Source of the DNA: Methylobacterium trifolii
GTDB lineage: Bacteria; Pseudomonadota; Alphaproteobacteria; Rhizobiales; Beijerinckiaceae
Assembly (NCBI RefSeq): GCF_022179685.1
Contig: NZ_BPRB01000028.1
Span: 1 to 44,930 of the forward strand
Length of the DNA stretch: 44,930 bases
Reading direction: 5' to 3'
Part shown: positions 41,052 to 44,930 of the stretch, piece after piece
Position numbering within the stretch: position 1 is the stretch's first letter
How the letters are laid out: each line of letters opens with the position of its first letter
The notes under the pieces: model-generated
Database searches by the model: none
Seen by the model: the letters and a program-made list of their open reading frames with translations, nothing else
What the model was told of the DNA's origin: nothing
Translations under genes and position numbers: made by a program

Positions 41052-41441
41052 TCAGCAGGGCATCAGTCGGCGCAGGCGCTCCAGGATGTCCTCTCCCGTG
41101 CAGGGGCGGGCAATGAACTGCGCGCCGGCCGGCATCCGCTCCGGATCGGGCGCCGCCCGGCCCGAGACGATCAGGATCGGCAGTTGCGGGCGGGCCTCGG
41201 CGACGGAACTGGCCAGTTCGAAGCCGTTGGTCTTGCCCGACAGTTCCACGTCGGTGACGAGCCCGCAGATGTCGGGCCGCGCCTGGAGGATGCTGAGCGC
41301 CCGCTCGGCGGACGCGCATTGGACGGTCTCGTAGCCGCCGTCTTCGAGGACGTCGCCGAGGTCCATGATGGTCAGCGCCTCGTCCTCGACGAGGAGGATC
41401 ACGGGCCGATCGTCCTGGGGACTCGTCTGCTCGCTCGTCAC
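41052..41441 (-). CDS. Single-domain response regulator (CheY-like receiver)
   Basis: A 129-residue stand-alone receiver domain with no output domain. VILLVEDEAL holds the acidic pair (Glu19-Asp20), LVTDVELSG holds the phospho-acceptor Asp64, and LIVSGRA holds the conserved Ser/Thr at residue 93. The conserved Lys-Pro near the end is Arg-Pro (Arg112, in FIARPC). The start is a GTG at 41441 with GGAGGG about 10 bases upstream. There is no partner histidine kinase nearby. It probably relays phosphate to another protein. Confidence 0.88.
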   Translation of the reverse strand: MTSEQTSPQDDRPVILLVEDEALTIMDLGDVLEDGGYETVQCASAERALSILQARPDICGLVTDVELSGKTNGFELASSVAEARPQLPILIVSGRAAPDPERMPAGAQFIARPCTGEDILERLRRLMPC

Positions 41442-41591
41442 GATGTGCAACCCTCCAGCGTTCTGTCCGGGGACCGGTCCGTGCTCACGGAACCGGCCTC
41501 GCCGCGCGCATTCCAGCCGATGTCCCAACGAGAGAGACGCCGTCCGGTTGCAGCGGGCCTCGATCCCGCATCACGCGAATGCGAGCGCGCC

Positions 41592-42827
41592 TCAGGCGCT
41601 CCGCAAGGCCTCTGCCACCACGCTCGCGACCAGCAGGTCGAGGTCGGCCGGCCCGATGGTGAGCGCCGGCGTCAGGTAGAGCACGTCGCCGAACGGCCGC
41701 ACCCAGACGCCGCGCTCGACGAGGCGCGCCTTGAGGACGGCGAGGTCCGGGGGGCTCGCGAACTGCACCGCGCCGATGGCGCCGAGGACGCGCACGTCCC
41801 GGATGCCGGGCCGGCCGCGCAGCACCGCGAGCCCCTCGGCGAGGCGCGCCTCGATCGTGCGCGCCTGGGCCAGGCGGGGCTCCCGCTCGAACAGGTCGAG
41901 GCTGGCATCGGCCGCCGCACAGGCGAGCGGGTTGGCCATGAAGGTCGGCCCATGCATCAGGGCGGCGGCCGGATCGTCGGACCAGAACGCCTCGAACACC
42001 GCGCCCGTGGCGACCGTCGCGGCCAGCGCCATGGTGCCGCCGGTCAGCGCCTTCGACAGGCAGAGGATGTCGGGCACGATTCCCGCCTGCTCGCAGGCGA
42101 ACAGGGTGCCGGTGCGGCCGAAGCCCGTGAAGATCTCGTCCAGGATCAGCGGCAGCCCGTGCCGGCGGGCGAGGCGGGCGACGGTGGCCAGCACCTCCGG
42201 TGGATGCATGCGCATGCCGCCCGCCCCCTGCACCAGGGGCTCCACGATCACCGCCGCGAGTTCGTGGCGATGGAAGGCGAGGACGGCATCGAGGGCGGCG
42301 GTCTCCGCATCCGTCCCGGGCAGATCGCAGAAGACCTGGGCCGGCAGGTAGGCGCCGAAGCGGCGATGCATGCCCTCGTCGGGATCGCAGGCCGACATCG
42401 CCCCCATCGTGTCGCCGTGGTAGCCGCCACGGAAAGACAGAACGCGAGTGCGGCCGGTGACGCCCCGGTTGAGCCAGGACTGGACGGCCATCTTCAGGGC
42501 CACCTCGACGGCGACCGAGCCCGAATCGGTGAAGAAGACGTGGTTCAGGTCCCCGGGCAGGAGGGCCGCGAGGCGGGCGGCCAGCCGCTCGGCCGGCGCA
42601 TGGGTGAGGCCGCCGAACATCACGTGCGGCATGGCCTCAAGCTGCGCCGCGACCGCTGCGGCGATGTGCGGGTGGTTGTAGCCGTGCACCGCCGTCCACC
42701 AGGAGGCGATGCCATCCACCAGTTCCCGCCCGTCGGCCAGCACGATGCGCGAGCCGTGGGTGCGCACCGCCTCCAGGGGGGGCGCCGCCGTCTTCATCTG
42801 CGTGTAGGGCCGCCAGAGTGCCGTCAT
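41592..42827 (-). CDS. bioA: Adenosylmethionine-8-amino-7-oxononanoate aminotransferase
   Basis: A 411-residue class III PLP aminotransferase of biotin synthesis, making 7,8-diaminononanoate with SAM as amino donor. Signature stretches: LWRPYTQMK at the start, SWWTAVHGYNHPHI, HVMFGGLTHAPA, GGYHGDTMGAMS, LILDEIFTGFGRTG, and LSKALTGGTM with the PLP-binding Lys. HGPTFMANPLACAAA is also BioA-typical. The start at 42827 gives the family's usual short N-terminus; an ATG at 42878 would make 428 residues but leave only 30 bases to bioF. It is divergent from bioF. Confidence 0.94.
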   Translation of the reverse strand: MTALWRPYTQMKTAAPPLEAVRTHGSRIVLADGRELVDGIASWWTAVHGYNHPHIAAAVAAQLEAMPHVMFGGLTHAPAERLAARLAALLPGDLNHVFFTDSGSVAVEVALKMAVQSWLNRGVTGRTRVLSFRGGYHGDTMGAMSACDPDEGMHRRFGAYLPAQVFCDLPGTDAETAALDAVLAFHRHELAAVIVEPLVQGAGGMRMHPPEVLATVARLARRHGLPLILDEIFTGFGRTGTLFACEQAGIVPDILCLSKALTGGTMALAATVATGAVFEAFWSDDPAAALMHGPTFMANPLACAAADASLDLFEREPRLAQARTIEARLAEGLAVLRGRPGIRDVRVLGAIGAVQFASPPDLAVLKARLVERGVWVRPFGDVLYLTPALTIGPADLDLLVASVVAEALRSA

Positions 42828-42908
42828 CGCCGCCCGGATGACCCCCCGATGGGCGGGGGTCAAGGCGAGGCTTGACATCCCACCGCCTGCCGGGGCCATC
42901 ACCCGGTC
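42828..42908. promoter_or_regulatory. bioA-bioF divergent promoter region
   Basis: Only 81 bases separate the two start codons. TTGACA at 42872-42877 on the plus strand is the best -35 candidate for bioF; no clear -10 follows, and the start of transcription would then be very near the bioF ATG. No BirA or BioR operator could be assigned with confidence. Confidence 0.35.
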
Positions 42909-44033
42909 ATGGACAGCCTCGAATCCTTCGCGCAGGCCAAGCTCGCCGGCCTGGAGGCGGGCGCCCTGCGGCGCCGGCTGGTGCCGACCCTGCGGGGGGC
43001 GGAGTCTTCGGCCGAACGCGGGGGACGCGCCCTCGTCTCGTTCTCCTGCAACGACTACCTCGGCCTCTCCCACGATCCGCGGGTGGTCGCGGCGGCGCAA
43101 GGGGCGGTGGCGGCCTTCGGTGCCGGGGCCGGCGGCTCGCGGCTGGTGGCCGGCAACCACCCGGTGCTGACGCGGCTCGAAGAACGGCTCGCCCGCCACA
43201 AGGGCACGGAGGCGGCCCTCGTCTTCGGCAGCGGCTACCTCGCAAACCTCGGCATCACCCCGGCGCTCGCCGGCCCCGGCGACCTGATCCTCGTGGACGA
43301 ACTCGCCCATGCCTGCATGTGGGGGGGCGCGCGCCTCTCCGGCGCCCGCGTCGTGAGCGTGCGCCACAACGACGTCTCCGACCTCGCCCGGCTGCTCGCC
43401 GAGCACCGGGGCGCCCACCGCCGCGCCATGGTCCTGACCGAGCGGGTCTTCAGCATGGACGGCGACCGGGCGCCCATCGGCGACATCCTGGGCGTCGCCG
43501 AGGCGCACGATGCCTGGGTGCTGGTGGACGACGCCCACGGCCTCGGCGTGGTCGAGGCCGGCCCGCGGGCGCCCCTCGAAATGGGCACCCTGTCGAAGTC
43601 GCTCGGCTCCTACGGCGGCTACCTCTGCGCCTCGCAGGCCGTGATCGACCTCCTCGTCAGCCGCGCCCGCAGCTTCGTCTACACCACCGGCCTGCCCCCC
43701 GCCTCGGCGGCGGCGGCGTTGGAGGCCCTGACGATCCTCGAAGCGGAGCCGGAACGCGGGGCGAAGCCCCTGCTTCTGGCCCGCCGCTTCACCGCCCGCC
43801 TCGGGCTCCCCGAGGCCGAGAGCGCGGTCGTGCCGGTGCTGGTGGGCGAGGCGGAGGCGGCGCTCGCCCTGTCGGCGGCCCTGGAGGCGGCGGGCTTCCT
43901 GGTGGTGGCGATCCGCCCGCCCACCGTGCCCCCCGGCACGGCCCGCCTGCGCGTCGCCTTCTCGGCCGCCCACGACGCGGCGCAGGTCGACGCCCTCGCC
44001 GGCGTCCTGGCGGCGCTGACCGGCCGGAGCTGA
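42909..44033 (+). CDS. bioF: 8-amino-7-oxononanoate synthase
   Basis: A 374-residue PLP enzyme condensing pimeloyl-thioester with alanine in biotin synthesis. FSCNDYLGLSHDPRVV, GAGAGGSRLVAGNHPV, the DELAHACMWGGARLSGA segment, FSMDGDRAPI, VDDAHGLGVV and GTLSKSLGSYGGY (PLP Lys) follow the family order. There is no strong ribosome-binding site before the ATG at 42909. It is divergent from bioA. bioB, bioC and bioD are not in the window. Confidence 0.94.
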   Translation: MDSLESFAQAKLAGLEAGALRRRLVPTLRGAESSAERGGRALVSFSCNDYLGLSHDPRVVAAAQGAVAAFGAGAGGSRLVAGNHPVLTRLEERLARHKGTEAALVFGSGYLANLGITPALAGPGDLILVDELAHACMWGGARLSGARVVSVRHNDVSDLARLLAEHRGAHRRAMVLTERVFSMDGDRAPIGDILGVAEAHDAWVLVDDAHGLGVVEAGPRAPLEMGTLSKSLGSYGGYLCASQAVIDLLVSRARSFVYTTGLPPASAAAALEALTILEAEPERGAKPLLLARRFTARLGLPEAESAVVPVLVGEAEAALALSAALEAAGFLVVAIRPPTVPPGTARLRVAFSAAHDAAQVDALAGVLAALTGRS

Positions 44034-44055
44034 TCGCGAACGTTTGTTTCGGCGC

Positions 44056-44664
44056 CTACGCCAGCACCCGCTCCACCAGCATCCGCGCCAGGGTTTCGGG
44101 CGGTTCCGGCGTCATGGCGCCGAGCTTGCCCGAGGTCGAGAGGGCGGCGAGCCCGTGCAGGGCCGCCCACAGGGCGGCGACGGTGCGGGCCCGCTCCTCG
44201 GCTTGCGGGACCAGGGGCGCCAGCACCGTGTCCACGAGGCCGACGGCCTGCGCCAGGGCCTCCCCGTGCCAGTCCGGCACCGTCGTGCCGGGCGCCAGCG
44301 CGTATTCGTGGACGAGGCTCCAGACCAGGGGGTCCGCCCCGACGAAGGCGAGGTAGCTCTTCGCAAGCACCAGGGCGTTGACCCGCGCATCGGCTCCGGG
44401 CTCCAGGCTCCCGCCCAGCGCCGCGTGCAGGCGGCGGAAGGTTCGGGCGTTGACCCGCAGCACCACCTGATCGAGATCGCCCACCCCGTTGTAGATCGAG
44501 TTCGGCGCGTAGCCGATCGCGGCCGCTAGCCGGCGCATGCCGAGGGCGCGCGGCCCTTGCGCCCGCACGATGCCCTCGGCCGCCTCGGTGACGAGGGCGA
44601 CGAAGGCCTCGCGATCGTGCTCGCCGCGGGGACCGGCCTGCTTCTTTCGCGCAACTCTCGCCAT
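44056..44664 (-). CDS. TetR/AcrR-family transcriptional regulator
   Basis: A 202-residue regulator. The N-terminal helix-turn-helix (residues about 18-65) reads AFVALVTEAAEGIVRAQG, then MRRLAAAIGYAPNSIYNGVGDLDQVV, close to the TetR consensus. The C-terminal part (FVGADPLVWSLVHEYAL, then TVAALWAALHGLAALS) is like a TetR ligand-binding domain. The N-terminus is basic. It is convergent with bioF, 22 bases apart, and divergent from whatever starts beyond 44900. Its target is unknown. Confidence 0.88.
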   Translation of the reverse strand: MARVARKKQAGPRGEHDREAFVALVTEAAEGIVRAQGPRALGMRRLAAAIGYAPNSIYNGVGDLDQVVLRVNARTFRRLHAALGGSLEPGADARVNALVLAKSYLAFVGADPLVWSLVHEYALAPGTTVPDWHGEALAQAVGLVDTVLAPLVPQAEERARTVAALWAALHGLAALSTSGKLGAMTPEPPETLARMLVERVLA

Positions 44665-44930
44665 GCACGTCTCGAAGCCTGTTCGCGCCGCCGTGTCGAG
44701 GGCGTTGAAGCCATTGGGGAAGCCATGAGACGGCCGGCGCAGGCAAGCCGCACCGCCCTGCCTGAAATGCAGGCGGATCGGGGCGGCTGCGCCAAAAAGA
44801 TTGACATGCCGTTGTTGTCACGGCGGCAACGCATGACCGGCGTGCAAGCCTGACCGTTGCCGAACCCCCTGGCTCTCGGGTCCGGGCGTCCGCATATTGC
44901 GCTGCAACATGGATCGGGCGACAGGCCCGA
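44665..44930. other. Upstream region of the TetR gene; edge of window
   Basis: 266 bases without a gene that I can support. TTGACA at 44801-44806 on the plus strand and the repeat CGTTG...CAACG around 44810-44831 could be a promoter with a TetR operator. Near the right edge, TTGC-GCT-GCAA is a small palindrome followed at once by an ATG (44909) that may open the next plus-strand gene; only about 20 bases of it are visible. Confidence 0.3.

Noticed and set aside
44909..44930. Start of a plus-strand gene at the right edge
   Set aside because: Only about seven codons are visible and there is no clear ribosome-binding site, so it is mentioned only under the edge region.

Overview
The window looks like chromosomal DNA of a high-GC alphaproteobacterium, most probably Methylobacterium/Methylorubrum or a close Rhizobiales relative. 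This rests on the very GC-rich codon use, frequent GTG/TTG starts, many 4-base ATGA/GTGA overlaps, and the gene families present. It is a protein-level impression, not a database match.

Layout. (1) 1-8.2 kb, surface/secretion region: the start of one RTX-type calcium-binding protein at the left edge and a complete paralogue (986-2239). Both carry the same 5' inverted repeat around the Shine-Dalgarno sequence. Two sulfotransferase/glycosyltransferase pairs then face each other (2915-5445 plus, 7898-5455 minus). (2) 8.2-10.4 kb: a HicAB-type toxin-antitoxin pair, a DUF3307-like membrane protein, cyanase (cynS) and a DoxX-type membrane protein. (3) 10.4-14.1 kb, minus strand: an M20 peptidase followed by two exported beta-propeller proteins (SMP-30-like and MRJP/yellow-like), both with Tat-like signals. 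(4) 14.3-18.1 kb: a three-subunit molybdenum hydroxylase like the PaoABC aldehyde oxidoreductase. (5) 18.2-19.5 kb: an MNT/HEPN (MntA-HepT-like) pair whose HEPN motif lacks the usual His, and a half-size EamA protein. (6) 19.7-24.5 kb, minus strand: a tightly overlapping ADP-heptose/LPS-core operon (unknown 111-aa gene, GT9, small unknown gene, gmhB, hldE, hldD). hldE is interrupted by an in-frame TAG. (7) 24.8-31.3 kb: a FadR-type regulator, a branched-chain-amino-acid-type ABC transporter (livG-F-K-H-M order) and a DHDPS-family lyase, probably one uptake-plus-catabolism unit. (8) 31.4-33.5 kb: a decayed tyrosine-integrase tail beside tRNA-Lys(CUU), then selA. (9) 33.7-37.9 kb: an OhrR-like MarR regulator, a pentapeptide-repeat membrane protein and an FdhF/YdeP-type molybdoenzyme with Cys at the Sec/Cys metal-ligand position. 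(10) 38.0-41.4 kb: a ZnuD-like TonB receptor preceded by a good Zur-box match, a MarR regulator and a single-domain response regulator. (11) 41.6-44.7 kb: divergent bioA and bioF, then a TetR regulator.

Strongest leads: the duplicated 5' hairpin that would cover the ribosome-binding site of both RTX genes; the amber codon in hldE; the integrase remnant at tRNA-Lys; the HepT-like toxin with Asn in place of the motif His; and convergent gene pairs whose two stop codons sit mirror-wise in one shared hairpin. I did not find an unmistakably new multi-gene system. The RTX plus facing sulfotransferase-glycosyltransferase region is the least explained part.
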